Assembly: GCA_019313245.1 (NCBI GenBank)
Contig: JAFDBP010000133.1
Span: forward strand, 1 to 36,222
Length of the DNA: 36,222 bases
Source of the DNA: Deltaproteobacteria bacterium
GTDB taxonomy: Bacteria; Myxococcota_A; UBA9160; SMWR01
Direction of reading: 5' to 3'
Shown in pieces: positions 8,211-17,471 of the stretch (positions within the stretch are counted from its first letter, which is position 1; every line of letters starts with the position of its first letter). Under the pieces are notes generated by a model. That model had not been told where the DNA came from, made no database searches, and saw nothing but the letters and a program-made list of their open reading frames with translations. Both the position numbers and the translations under genes were made by a program.

Positions 8211-9178
8211 GATCGACCGCTGCAATTTCTCTGGCTGCGGGCCTGCTCTTTTCGAGCGCGGGTTGCTCGACCCATCCCGCCGTCACGCCGGATCGCGAAC
8301 TCTCGGACGCGGCGCTCCACGAGGAATTCGCCGAGGCTTCCGTGCGCCTCTACGTGCAACGCCAAGCTCGCCTGCTCGCGGTGAACTACGCGATCCGCAC
8401 CGCAGGTGCAGATCTCTGCGGCGATGCCGTCGGCCCGATCCTCGGGATCGCGGCGTGGCGCAGCAATCCGCTCTTCGGGCGAGCGTTCTTCGAAGCCCTC
8501 GAGCGCAGCTACGGGGTCTGGGCCGGGAGCATCGCGGTGGTGGCCGTGCAACCCGGATCGCCGGCGGATCGCGCGGGCATTCGGGTCGGCGACCAGATCC
8601 TGCACGTGGCGGGCGCTGCGGTCCACTCCGACGTCGACGTCTTCGATCGCGCAGCGGCATTCGAGACCGGAGCGATTCCGATCGGCCTGCTGCGCGGAGA
8701 ACGCGAAATCCGCGTCGCCGTCGACCCACTTCGCGCGTGCCGCCCGGAGGCCTTCCTCGAAATCGGCGACCTGATGCTGACCGACCGCGCGCGTGGCGAT
8801 CACTTCTACGTCACCTCGGGTTTCATCCGCTTCGCGAAGACCGACGACGAACTCGCGCTCGTCGTCGCCCACGAACTCGCGCATCGCATCTCGGGCATGC
8901 GGGTGATCCCGGGCCCCCAGGTCGAAGTTCGGGCCGATCGCCTCGGCCTGTATCTGGCCGCGCGCGCCGGCTACGACATCTCGATTGCGCCCGCGTTCTG
9001 GGACCGCGTCGCCGTCGAGCAACCCTGGTCGCTCTCGGACGACGTCGAGCACTACGGCTGGACCCGCGTGCCACCACACGGCTACATGCCGTCGCGCGCG
9101 GCGGCGATCCGAAAGATCGTCGCCGAGATCCAGCGCAAGATCGAAAACGGCAAACCGCTCCAACCCGGGAAGATCTGA
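8207..9178 (+). CDS. PDZ domain-containing M48-family metallopeptidase, lipoprotein; paralogue of the upstream gene
   Basis: Lipobox LLFSSAGC; PDZ-like 'GSPADRAGIRVGDQILHVAG'; HELAH zinc motif and EVRADRLGLYLAARAGYD. Overlaps the previous stop (ATGA). Confidence 0.85.
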   Translation: MRSTAAISLAAGLLFSSAGCSTHPAVTPDRELSDAALHEEFAEASVRLYVQRQARLLAVNYAIRTAGADLCGDAVGPILGIAAWRSNPLFGRAFFEALERSYGVWAGSIAVVAVQPGSPADRAGIRVGDQILHVAGAAVHSDVDVFDRAAAFETGAIPIGLLRGEREIRVAVDPLRACRPEAFLEIGDLMLTDRARGDHFYVTSGFIRFAKTDDELALVVAHELAHRISGMRVIPGPQVEVRADRLGLYLAARAGYDISIAPAFWDRVAVEQPWSLSDDVEHYGWTRVPPHGYMPSRAAAIRKIVAEIQRKIENGKPLQPGKI

Positions 9179-9200
9179 AGCCGCAGCTCGCCCGTCGGGT

Positions 9201-10034
9201 TTACGGTTTGGGCTCGGGCAGCTTTCGCTTCTGCTCGAGAGTCGAGACCGTGAAGATCCGATCGGGGATCGAAGCGTCGACCTCGAGGTCCGAAATCAAC
9301 ACCTCTGTCGAAGTACCGCGATTGACGTCTCTCACGAGCAGGCGGCTGGGCAGAACGTGCCCTCCTCGCTCGACCATCGAGGAGCGGGGCGATTCGAGCA
9401 CGCGGTAGGGTTCCGACTCGCCGCTCTTGTAGTAGCGAGTCGCGAGAATCGCGTGGTCCAACTGCGCGACGTCGAATTCGACCCGCGAGTAGATTCCCTT
9501 GTGGACGGGTGCCACGCCAATCCGGTAGATCGCCTCGCCTTCGCTTTCGGCCAGCGCGAGTTCACCGAGCTCGAATTCGTCGGTGCGCTTGCGCTCGAGA
9601 TCCTCGTAGGTCAGATCGCTGCCGAAGAACGCGTCTCCCTTCTGGGCCGTCGTCACACGGCGCGTCTTGCCGAGCGACGGGATGAAGGCGAAGGCATCGT
9701 GACTCCGATCCCGCTGTTCGATCGTCAGGATCGTCATTCCGCGGAGGTACTCGGGAGCCGTGAGTCGAGCGATCGAATGCAGCCGCTGATCGATGATCTT
9801 CGTGATGTAATGGACCTTGCGGCGAATTTCTTCATCGGATCCGCCGCGCATCACCAATTCGACCCGCGAAATCGCGTCGATCGCGTAGCGGTTCTCGAAA
9901 GCCGCAGCCAGCACGCTCTCTGACGACGGCGGGGCGCTTTGCGCCCACGCGCCCGCAACGCTGACGAGCGCGACCGCGAACGAGAGCGCAGCGCCCGAAC
10001 CGATTCGCCAGATGAATCCGCCGATTCCTATCAC
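9201..10034 (-). CDS. Outer membrane lipoprotein-sorting protein (LolA-like, TP0789-type fold)
   Basis: Signal peptide; 'VELVMRGGSDEEIRRKVHYITK...LTAPEYLRGMTILTIEQRDRSHDAFAFIPSLGKTRRVTTAQKGDAFFGSDLTYEDLE' pattern typical of this family. Confidence 0.8.
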   Translation of the reverse strand: MIGIGGFIWRIGSGAALSFAVALVSVAGAWAQSAPPSSESVLAAAFENRYAIDAISRVELVMRGGSDEEIRRKVHYITKIIDQRLHSIARLTAPEYLRGMTILTIEQRDRSHDAFAFIPSLGKTRRVTTAQKGDAFFGSDLTYEDLERKRTDEFELGELALAESEGEAIYRIGVAPVHKGIYSRVEFDVAQLDHAILATRYYKSGESEPYRVLESPRSSMVERGGHVLPSRLLVRDVNRGTSTEVLISDLEVDASIPDRIFTVSTLEQKRKLPEPKP

Positions 10035-10074
10035 CCGTTCGACTCCAGAATCACAGTCAGCACGTATCGGCCGA

Positions 10075-10671
10075 TCAGGCCGGAAATGTGAGTCCGGTTC
10101 CGGCCAGAGCGCAATAACCGCCCGGGTTCTTGGCGAGATACTGCTGGTGGTAATCCTCGGCGAAATAGAATTCCGCTGCGCGAAGAATTTCAGTCGTGAT
10201 CTTCCCGTAGCCGGCAGCCGCGAGAACCGCAGCGTAGGCGTCCCGCGAAGCCCGCGCCGCGCTCAGCTGGGCGTCGCCGTAGGTGTAGATCCCAGAGCGG
10301 TACTGGCTGCCGACGTCGTTTCCCTGACGCATCCCCTGGGTGGGATCGTGGTTCTCCCAGAAGATCTTCAGCAGCGCTTCGTAGGAGATCTTCTCGGGAT
10401 CGAAGACGATCCGGACGACCTCGGCGTGGCCGGTTTCGCCCGTGCAGACTTCCGGATAACGGGGATGCGCGATCGAGCCGGCCGTATAACCCGCCGCCGT
10501 GGTGTACACAGGAGCTTCCCAGAACTTCTTCTCGACGCCCCAGAAACAACCCATGCCGAACATCGCGACGTCGAGCCCCTCGAGGATTTCGGCGGGCGGT
10601 TGCATCGGCGTGCCGAGAACGACGTGTTGCGGCGCGACCGCCATCGGCTCATTTCGATCCCGCATGGCCAT
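10075..10671 (-). CDS. msrA: Peptide-methionine (S)-S-oxide reductase MsrA
   Basis: AMFGMGCFWGVEKKFWEAPVYTTAAGYTAG, YPEVCTGETGHAEVV, FWENHDPTQGMRQGNDVGSQYRSGIY, DYHQQYLAKNPGGYC. Start taken at ATG 10671. Confidence 0.95.
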   Translation of the reverse strand: MAMRDRNEPMAVAPQHVVLGTPMQPPAEILEGLDVAMFGMGCFWGVEKKFWEAPVYTTAAGYTAGSIAHPRYPEVCTGETGHAEVVRIVFDPEKISYEALLKIFWENHDPTQGMRQGNDVGSQYRSGIYTYGDAQLSAARASRDAYAAVLAAAGYGKITTEILRAAEFYFAEDYHQQYLAKNPGGYCALAGTGLTFPA

Positions 10672-10825
10672 GTTAGACTCCCCTTCGCGCGAAAGGATAG
10701 CCCCTCCGTACGCGAGAATCGGCCCGATGGGGGATGCGGTAACAGGTGCGCTCCACCCCACCGCCAGGCGATGGACGACGAGCGCTGCGCTCGATAGAAA
10801 CGAAACGTTGTAGAGGGAAAGCTGA

Positions 10826-11221
10826 TTGGCGAGCCAGGAACACTTTGCCCATAACCTCAAGCGCGTGTGCAGCGATCACGCGTGGGAACTCCTGCCCAGC
10901 GGGATACAGGTCAGCTGGCCCAACGGCCGACGCCAGTTGATCGAACTCAAATTCTTCGAGTTCAAACGAGAAGAACTCGTTCGCCTCTTCACCACGATCG
11001 GCGACGTCGAAAGCATGAGTGCGGTTCGGCTCACGGTCGCCCTGCGCATCAACGCCGAGCTCGCTCACGGTTGCCTCGCGGTCCACGACGACCACCTCGT
11101 CATGACCGACACCTTGATGCTGCGGGACGCCGACCCCGCAGAGATCGAGGCCTCGATCGCCTACCTGGCGGAGACCGCCGACTACTACGAAAAGACGCTC
11201 TTCGAAACCGATCAGTATTGA
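10826..11221 (+). CDS. Conserved small protein, YbjN / type III secretion chaperone-like
   Basis: 131 aa with TTG start; 'WELLPSGIQVSWPNGRRQLIELKFFEF...LRINAELAHGCLAVHDDHLVMTDTLMLRDADPAEIEASIAYLAETADYYEK' resembles the YbjN-like fold. No competing gene. Confidence 0.5.
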   Translation: MASQEHFAHNLKRVCSDHAWELLPSGIQVSWPNGRRQLIELKFFEFKREELVRLFTTIGDVESMSAVRLTVALRINAELAHGCLAVHDDHLVMTDTLMLRDADPAEIEASIAYLAETADYYEKTLFETDQY

Positions 11222-11251
11222 CGGGTGGGGCCGCCGCCGCTGGTGGACAAC

Positions 11252-11575
11252 TCAGTTGGTGGCGCTCCCCTGGGCCTTCTTGTCGCCGCCGAAGGCCGCC
11301 ACGGTCTTCCACGCGCTCACGAGCATGCCGCCGCCGAACAGCACGCAGAGCAGCCCGACCGCCCACGCGGCGAAGACGTAGCCCGCCGCGTGCGCGCGCA
11401 GCATCAGCGAAACGAAGATCGTCAGGATCGCCGCGTACATGGCGGTCGTCGACAACCACTCGATCACGGTGCGGCTTCGACTCGGAGGGGTGAACGAAAT
11501 CACCAGCCAACCGATCACGAGGATCGAACCGGATACGATCCAGATGATCTGATAATTACTCAGCTCCATCGCCAC
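11252..11575 (-). CDS. Small integral membrane protein, unknown function
   Basis: 107 aa with several hydrophobic segments (IIWIVSGSILVIGWLVISF; AAILTIFVSLML; GYVFAAWAVGLLCVLFGGGMLV). Confidence 0.6.
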   Translation of the reverse strand: MAMELSNYQIIWIVSGSILVIGWLVISFTPPSRSRTVIEWLSTTAMYAAILTIFVSLMLRAHAAGYVFAAWAVGLLCVLFGGGMLVSAWKTVAAFGGDKKAQGSATN

Positions 11576-11649
11576 TCCCTCGTCTCTCAGCCTCTGTTGT
11601 CGGCACCGCGTCGGAACGGCTTGACACCGTTGCGCAGCTCACCCGCGAC

Positions 11650-13692
11650 TCAGGACGCCACATCGCGTACGTGGCTGCGGACCCGCTCGGCGAGTTGCTC
11701 CGCGGTGAATCCGTACTCGCGCGCGAGGTCCGCACACGGAGCGGAGCTGCCGAAACGGTCGATCCCGTAGAGCAACCCGTTGGCGCCCAGCACGCGCCAC
11801 AGGCTCTCGCCGCGCGCCGCCTCGACGGCGACGACCGGAGTGCCGTCGTCGGGGATCACCCCGCGGCGGAAGTCCGCGCTCTGCTCGAGAAACAGCTCCA
11901 GACACGGCAGCGAAACGACGCGCGCCGCGATGCCGTCGCCGCGCAACTGCGCTGCGGCTTCGACCGCCAGCGAAACCTCGGAACCGGTCGCTACGAGGAC
12001 CACGTCCGCCGACCCCTCCGGATCCTCGAGCACGTAGGCGCCGCGCCCCAGCGCTTCCGGCTCGAACGTCGCCGGGCGATCGAGCGCCTTCAGGGTCTGG
12101 CGGCTGAGCGCGAGCATGGCCGGTCCGTCCCGATGTTCGGCGATCCACGCCCAGGCCAGCGCGGTTTCGATCCCATCCGCGGGGCGGAAGACCCGCAAGC
12201 CCGGAATTGCACGCAGCGAGTCGAGTTGCTCGATCGGCTGATGGGTCGGGCCGTCCTCGCCCAGAAAGATCGAATCGTGGGTAAAGACGAAGACCGACGG
12301 CAGGCGCATCAGCGCGGCGAGCCGGATCGCCGGGCGCATGTAGTCGCTGAAGATCAGGAAGGTGCCGCAATACGGGCGCAGGGTGCCGTCCAGCGCGATC
12401 CCGTTGGTGATCGCGCCCATCGCGTGCTCGCGAATGCCGAAGTGGATGTTGACGCCCGCGAAGGAATCCTCCCCCCCTTCGGCCGGGGTCGAACCCACCA
12501 CGCCCAGGCCCTTCAGGATCGGCGGCGCCGCCGAGCCGGCGAGATCCGCAGATCCGCCGACGAAATACGGCGCGCAGCGCGCGAGTCGATCGAGCGCGAC
12601 GGCGCCGTGTTTTCGGGTCGGGTTGTCGACGCCCTCGAGCCCCTCGCACAGGGTGGCGGCCAGATCGGCGGGCAACCGGTACTCGCGCGCCGCGTCCCAG
12701 GCCCGCGCGAGATCCGGATTCGCATCCCGCCACTGCTGCAGTTCGAGATCCGCGGCGGCGCGCTCCGCGCGCTTCGCGTCGCTGCGCTGCTTGACGTAGT
12801 CGCGCACGTCCTGGGGAATCAGGAAGGTCGGCTCGAGCGGCCAACCCGCCGCCTCCTTGGTGAGCTTGAGTTCCTCGGCGCCGAGCTTTTCACCGTGGGC
12901 CTTGGATTGACCGGCTCGGTTGGGGCTACCGAGGCCGATCGTCGTCGTGGCGATGATCAGCGAGGGGCGATCGGCCTCCGCCCGGGCGGCCTCGAGTGCC
13001 TCGCGAATGCCCGCCCAGTCTTCCCCGTCGACGGACTGTACGTGCCAACGGCACGCCTCGAAGCGCTTCGCCACGTCCTCGCTGAAGCTCACCGAAGTCG
13101 GCCCGTCGATCGTGATCTCGTTGTCGTCGTAGAGGTAGATCAGGTTTCCGAGGCCGAGGTGCCCCGCGAACGAGGCGGCCTCCGCGGAAATGCCCTCCAT
13201 CAGATCGCCGTCGCTCACGATTCCATACACGAAGTGGTGACCCGGACCGGATCCGTCGCGGCCGAAGCGCGCACGCGTCATGCGCCCCGCGAGCGCCATC
13301 CCGACGCCGTGTCCGAAGCCCTGACCGAGGGGGCCCGTCGTCATCTCGACGCCGGGCGTATCCCCGTATTCGGGATGACCGGGCGTCTTCGAGCCGAGCG
13401 CGCGAAAACTCTGGATGTCGTCGAGCGTGAGCTCGAATCCGTAGAGGTGGAGCAGGCTGTAGAGGAGCATCGACGCGTGACCGTTCGAAAGGACGAAGCG
13501 GTCGCGCAGCACCCAGGCGGGATCCGAGGGGTCGAATCGGAGGTGCGCGTCCCAGAGTTCGAGCGCGAGCCGCGCGAGGCCCATCGGAGCCCCGGGATGG
13601 CCCGAACTCGCCTTCTCGATCGCGTCCACGGCGAGGAAGCGGATGGTGTTTTCGATGCGCTCTCGGAGCGCGAGATTGAGGTCAGGCGACAT
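11650..13692 (-). CDS. tkt: Transketolase
   Basis: [107 protein letters not shown] at 13692. Confidence 0.95.
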   Translation of the reverse strand: MSPDLNLALRERIENTIRFLAVDAIEKASSGHPGAPMGLARLALELWDAHLRFDPSDPAWVLRDRFVLSNGHASMLLYSLLHLYGFELTLDDIQSFRALGSKTPGHPEYGDTPGVEMTTGPLGQGFGHGVGMALAGRMTRARFGRDGSGPGHHFVYGIVSDGDLMEGISAEAASFAGHLGLGNLIYLYDDNEITIDGPTSVSFSEDVAKRFEACRWHVQSVDGEDWAGIREALEAARAEADRPSLIIATTTIGLGSPNRAGQSKAHGEKLGAEELKLTKEAAGWPLEPTFLIPQDVRDYVKQRSDAKRAERAAADLELQQWRDANPDLARAWDAAREYRLPADLAATLCEGLEGVDNPTRKHGAVALDRLARCAPYFVGGSADLAGSAAPPILKGLGVVGSTPAEGGEDSFAGVNIHFGIREHAMGAITNGIALDGTLRPYCGTFLIFSDYMRPAIRLAALMRLPSVFVFTHDSIFLGEDGPTHQPIEQLDSLRAIPGLRVFRPADGIETALAWAWIAEHRDGPAMLALSRQTLKALDRPATFEPEALGRGAYVLEDPEGSADVVLVATGSEVSLAVEAAAQLRGDGIAARVVSLPCLELFLEQSADFRRGVIPDDGTPVVAVEAARGESLWRVLGANGLLYGIDRFGSSAPCADLAREYGFTAEQLAERVRSHVRDVAS

Positions 13693-13925
13693 CGGTTCTC
13701 CGACGAGGTGATTATGAATCGACGGGCGAGCCGACTCTACATTGGATGCCGAATTTTCGGAACCTCCAGCGGAGAATCGATCGCCCGCGAGCCGCTCGGA
13801 GGGCCCTTTTTTCGCAGATTCGCCAACCCACCCGGGCCAGCCCTCCGCCACGGCGCCAAACGGCGTTCGCTGGCGGGCCTCCGGGCCGGCTATCCCGCCG
13901 CGGCTCGATGCGGCAAACTCGCGCG

Positions 13926-14294
13926 ATGCCCGACGCGCTGGAACAAACCCTGGAGAAGCTCGGCGTGCGCGAGACGCGCCGGCACATCTTTCTCTGCTGC
14001 GACCAGAGCAAGCCGAAGTGTTCGAGCCGGCAGGAAAGCCTGAAATCCTGGGAGTTCCTGAAGCGCCGACTCGTCGAACTCGAGCTGGTGGGCTCCGGCG
14101 GCATCTACCGCACCAAGGCCAACTGCCTGCAGATCTGCCTGCAGGGCCCCGTCGCGCTCGTCTACCCCGAGGGCGTCTGGTATCGGGGATGCACGCCGGA
14201 AGTCCTCGAGCGCATCATCCAGGAACACCTGATCGGCGGCCGCCCGGTGGCGGAATACGCGATCGCGACGCGGCCGCTGCACCCGCAAGCGTAG
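13926..14294 (+). CDS. (2Fe-2S) ferredoxin domain-containing protein (thioredoxin-like ferredoxin)
   Basis: [21 protein letters not shown]...[50 protein letters not shown]. Confidence 0.85.
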   Translation: MPDALEQTLEKLGVRETRRHIFLCCDQSKPKCSSRQESLKSWEFLKRRLVELELVGSGGIYRTKANCLQICLQGPVALVYPEGVWYRGCTPEVLERIIQEHLIGGRPVAEYAIATRPLHPQA

Positions 14295-14490
14295 AATTCC
14301 ACTCCAGCTGGAGCATTCCGCGCGCAGCCGATCCGCTCTGCCAGCGCGGCGAGCTTCCTCGCGGCCCCGAAGTCGTGCGGCCTAATGGATTGGCGCGCCG
14401 ATTCCGATGTTGAGAGTGGATCGGAGTCTCGCGACAGCCGGATTGGACGCTCCCAACGGCTGAGCGCGGGCCTCCCACTAGAGCTTGGTG

Positions 14491-15714
14491 ATGCGAACTT
14501 TTGGGCACTATCTCGTAGAACAGGGCGTCATCACGAAGGATCAATTCGAAGAGGCCACCCAATCGCGGGTCGTCTTCGGCGGCCGGCTCGGCACCAACCT
14601 GGCCGAACTCGGCTACATGCGCCTCGAGGACATCGGGCGCCACCTCGCCAAGCACCTCGAAGTTCCGCTGGCTCCGGAAGAGTGGTTGAACAACCCGAGC
14701 GCTGAAGCGCGGAAGGCACTTGCCCCCGAGCTGGTCGAGAAACACAACGTGCTCCCCCTGCGCGTCGAACAGCGGACACTTCACCTCGCCATGCTCGATC
14801 CACGCGATCCAGTCCAGACCGACGAGATCGCGTTCGCGACGGGCATGCGCATCGTCGCCTACGTGGTGCCGGAGGTACAGCTGCTCGCACTGCTCGAACA
14901 CCACTACGGGCTGCGCCGCGAGATGCGCTACATCAATCTCGGCAAGGAAGCCGCCGCCGGGTTGACGAAGAAGACCGCGAGCGCGGAGGATTCCGACCAG
15001 CGATTCCCCGAGCTCAATCCCGACGCCGCGGAGGACATGGCTCCGCTCGGCGACAGCCAGGACCTGATCGACGAGGAGAGTTTTCAATCGCTCCACGCGA
15101 ATTCCGATCCGAATTCTTCGACCGCACGATCCCGGGCGACGGACGACCAGACCGCCGAAGTGCCGGAGATGGACATCTCGGAACTCGAAGCTTCGCCGTG
15201 CGTCGAACCGGCGCCCGAACTCGCCGAAGACAGCATCGCCGCGCTCGAGGTTGCGCTCGTGCTCGCGAGCGATCGCGACGCGGTCAGTGAGATCGCGCTG
15301 CGCATCGCGCGCCGCTACACGGAAGCCGCGGCCATCTTCATCGTCCGCGGTGGCATCATCTCGGGCTTCCGCGGCGACGGCGACGCGATCTCGGAACAGA
15401 TTTCAGGAATTCTGCTGCCCGTCGCATCGGATTGCGCGATCACCGCACCGGCTACCTCGAGAACTCCTTTTCGCGGACGACCGCCCGAAGGCGGATTGGA
15501 CGCCACCCTCCTCACGAACCTGAAGCGGGGCGACGCGCGCGAGGTGACGGTCTTCCCGATCACGATCCGCGACCAGGTCGTCAACCTGCTCTACACCGAC
15601 AGCGGTCAGAACCCGCTGGGCGAAACGGGCTTCGCGGCACTCGGCGCACTCGCGACGCTGATCTCCCGCGCCTACGAGCGCCTCATCCTCGAGCGCAAAG
15701 CGGCCATCGAATGA
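14491..15714 (+). CDS. MshEN (GspE/PilB N-terminal) domain protein with C-terminal GAF-like region; no ATPase domain
   Basis: MRTFGHYLVEQGVITKDQFEEA..LGTNLAELGYMRLEDIGRHLAKHLEVPLAP...LAPELVEKHNVLPLRVEQRTLHLAMLDPRDPVQTDEIAFATGMRIVAYV; C-terminal 'IALRIARRYTEAAAIFIVRGGIISGFRG...NLLYTDSG'. No Walker A motif. Confidence 0.75.
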   Translation: MRTFGHYLVEQGVITKDQFEEATQSRVVFGGRLGTNLAELGYMRLEDIGRHLAKHLEVPLAPEEWLNNPSAEARKALAPELVEKHNVLPLRVEQRTLHLAMLDPRDPVQTDEIAFATGMRIVAYVVPEVQLLALLEHHYGLRREMRYINLGKEAAAGLTKKTASAEDSDQRFPELNPDAAEDMAPLGDSQDLIDEESFQSLHANSDPNSSTARSRATDDQTAEVPEMDISELEASPCVEPAPELAEDSIAALEVALVLASDRDAVSEIALRIARRYTEAAAIFIVRGGIISGFRGDGDAISEQISGILLPVASDCAITAPATSRTPFRGRPPEGGLDATLLTNLKRGDAREVTVFPITIRDQVVNLLYTDSGQNPLGETGFAALGALATLISRAYERLILERKAAIE

Positions 15715-15783
15715 CCGCGGGCGCAGACTCCCCGCCGATCAAGTAGACGCCGCAGCTACGATCACCTTCGAGCGGCCGGTGCT

Positions 15784-16410
15784 TCAGCTGGCGCGTCTCA
15801 GATACGCAATCGACAACACACCGGTCCCAACCAGCAAGACACTGAGTGGGACGCCCCAAATCCGACCGGAGGGGACTGCGGGCGGCAGAACGACGGTTCC
15901 CGTATCGCCCGCGAGATTGGTCGGCGAATTCACGCCGACCGTATAGGTCGGAATGTCGGGGTCGTCGACGGTGATCGACATGACGCCGTCGCTCGGCATC
16001 ACGCCGGGGGGAATCTCGATCGTCTGATAGAACCACCAGACGACGGTATCTCCGCTGGGATCGATGATGCCATCGGGCAACACATAGTCGGGCTGCGGAA
16101 CGCCCGGTAGCGCTGCATAGCTTTCGGTGCCCACCAGGAACTTTTGATTCGCTGTCGGAAGCTCGAGATCTGACCCGAGAAGTTCGCTGTGATCGAGGTT
16201 GTAGGTATTGGTTGCGTACCAGTGATTCGAAAGTGCTTTCTCGAAGTCGGAGCCGCCGATCTCCTTCATTTCGATGAACTGAATCTTGCGATCCGGCGAG
16301 CTGTAGAACTCGCTGAAGCGCCACAGATGTGAACCCGAAGTCGCCGGATCTGCCCATAACAGGCTCGCTGTTGTCGCAATCATCAGACACGTCGCCGGAA
16401 ATCTCACCAT
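15784..16410 (-). CDS. Secreted protein with C-terminal sorting-like tripartite tail
   Basis: Signal peptide-like start MVRFPATCLMIATTASLLWA; C-terminus PPAVPSGRIWGVPLSVLLVGTGVLSIAYLRRAS (short motif, hydrophobic helix, basic end). Confidence 0.55.
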   Translation of the reverse strand: MVRFPATCLMIATTASLLWADPATSGSHLWRFSEFYSSPDRKIQFIEMKEIGGSDFEKALSNHWYATNTYNLDHSELLGSDLELPTANQKFLVGTESYAALPGVPQPDYVLPDGIIDPSGDTVVWWFYQTIEIPPGVMPSDGVMSITVDDPDIPTYTVGVNSPTNLAGDTGTVVLPPAVPSGRIWGVPLSVLLVGTGVLSIAYLRRAS

Positions 16411-16520
16411 GCTCGCCTCCGTCATCGAAAACCCGAATCTTCGAAATCCGCCGCAGCACCAATTGCAATGCGATGCGGATTCCAAGCGTTCCGAGTTATT
16501 CTACTACTGGAGGATTTGAC

Positions 16521-17369
16521 GTGTACAGGCGATTTTTTGGCGTCGTCAGAAAGATCGGAATTCCCGCGGGCTTGCTGATTCTCGCGATGCTCGCGTGTGG
16601 CGAATCCGAAGAACCGCAGAAGCTCCGCCCAGCTGCCCCCGAAACGACTCTGCGTATCATCTCACTCTCTCCCGAACTGAGTCGATTGATCGTCTCGTTC
16701 GGGCTGGCAACCGAGATCATCGGTGTGGACGCCGCATCCCACTCACTGCCAAAACTCGAGTCTACGGCGAACCTCGGAACACTCGAGGGCCTCGACACTT
16801 CCGCCGTCACAGCCCTGAAACCGGACTTCGTCTTCGTTCTTGGCGAGGATGACCAGATCCCCATCGCGGCCGAGCTGCGCGAACGCGGCATCCCCCTCTA
16901 CATCTTCAACCCGACCTCCTCGAATGCGGTGATCCAATCGATTCAAGATCTGGGGACTATTCTGGATCGAAAGGAGCGGGCTCAATCTGCCACCCGGCGC
17001 TTGACTCAGGAGATTTCGAAAATTGCGACGGAAAGAGATGGGGAGAAGCGGCCGAGTGTCGCATGGATCCTCCAGCGCGACCCAATCGTCGTCGTCGGTG
17101 ACAGGGGTCTGCTCCACGAGATACTGGAACTCGCTGGCGGAGAAATCGCACTCCATCAGTTCCCGGGCGAGAGAATCGAAGTGAGCCGCCACATGCTCGC
17201 GGCCCGTAAACCAGATCTCATTCTCGACTCGAGCCCGCAGGGTCAACAGGAACCAATCGCAATGGGTGTGCGGACCGAAGTGATTCCAACATCGATTGGC
17301 GAGCTTCCTACCCTGGATCTTCTCGGCAGAATCCAGCTCATCCACGGGCTCCTCGACCCGCCGCAGTGA
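16521..17369 (+). CDS. BtuF-like ABC transporter substrate-binding lipoprotein (cobalamin/siderophore class)
   Basis: GTG start preceded by ggagg; lipobox LAMLAC; 'RIISLSPELSRLIVSFGLATEIIGVDAASHSL...NLGTLEGLDTSAVTALKPDFVFVLGED'; 'VSRHMLAARKPDLILDSS'. Confidence 0.8.
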   Translation: MYRRFFGVVRKIGIPAGLLILAMLACGESEEPQKLRPAAPETTLRIISLSPELSRLIVSFGLATEIIGVDAASHSLPKLESTANLGTLEGLDTSAVTALKPDFVFVLGEDDQIPIAAELRERGIPLYIFNPTSSNAVIQSIQDLGTILDRKERAQSATRRLTQEISKIATERDGEKRPSVAWILQRDPIVVVGDRGLLHEILELAGGEIALHQFPGERIEVSRHMLAARKPDLILDSSPQGQQEPIAMGVRTEVIPTSIGELPTLDLLGRIQLIHGLLDPPQ

Positions 17370-17471
17370 TCCGAAAACGCGCGGCACAGTTTGAGCGGCG
17401 CGTGCTAGCGTCAGCCCGCTCGTCAACGACGCGACCGCCAAATGGGTGCGGTCAAAGGATTCGGGTACCTC

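Noticed and set aside
11671-14043. 790-aa plus-strand ORF
   Set aside because: Antisense to transketolase, which has unambiguous conserved motifs.
16411-16520. Cobalamin riboswitch upstream of the BtuF-like gene
   Set aside because: No recognisable B12-box and the intergenic space is too short for the known riboswitch architecture.
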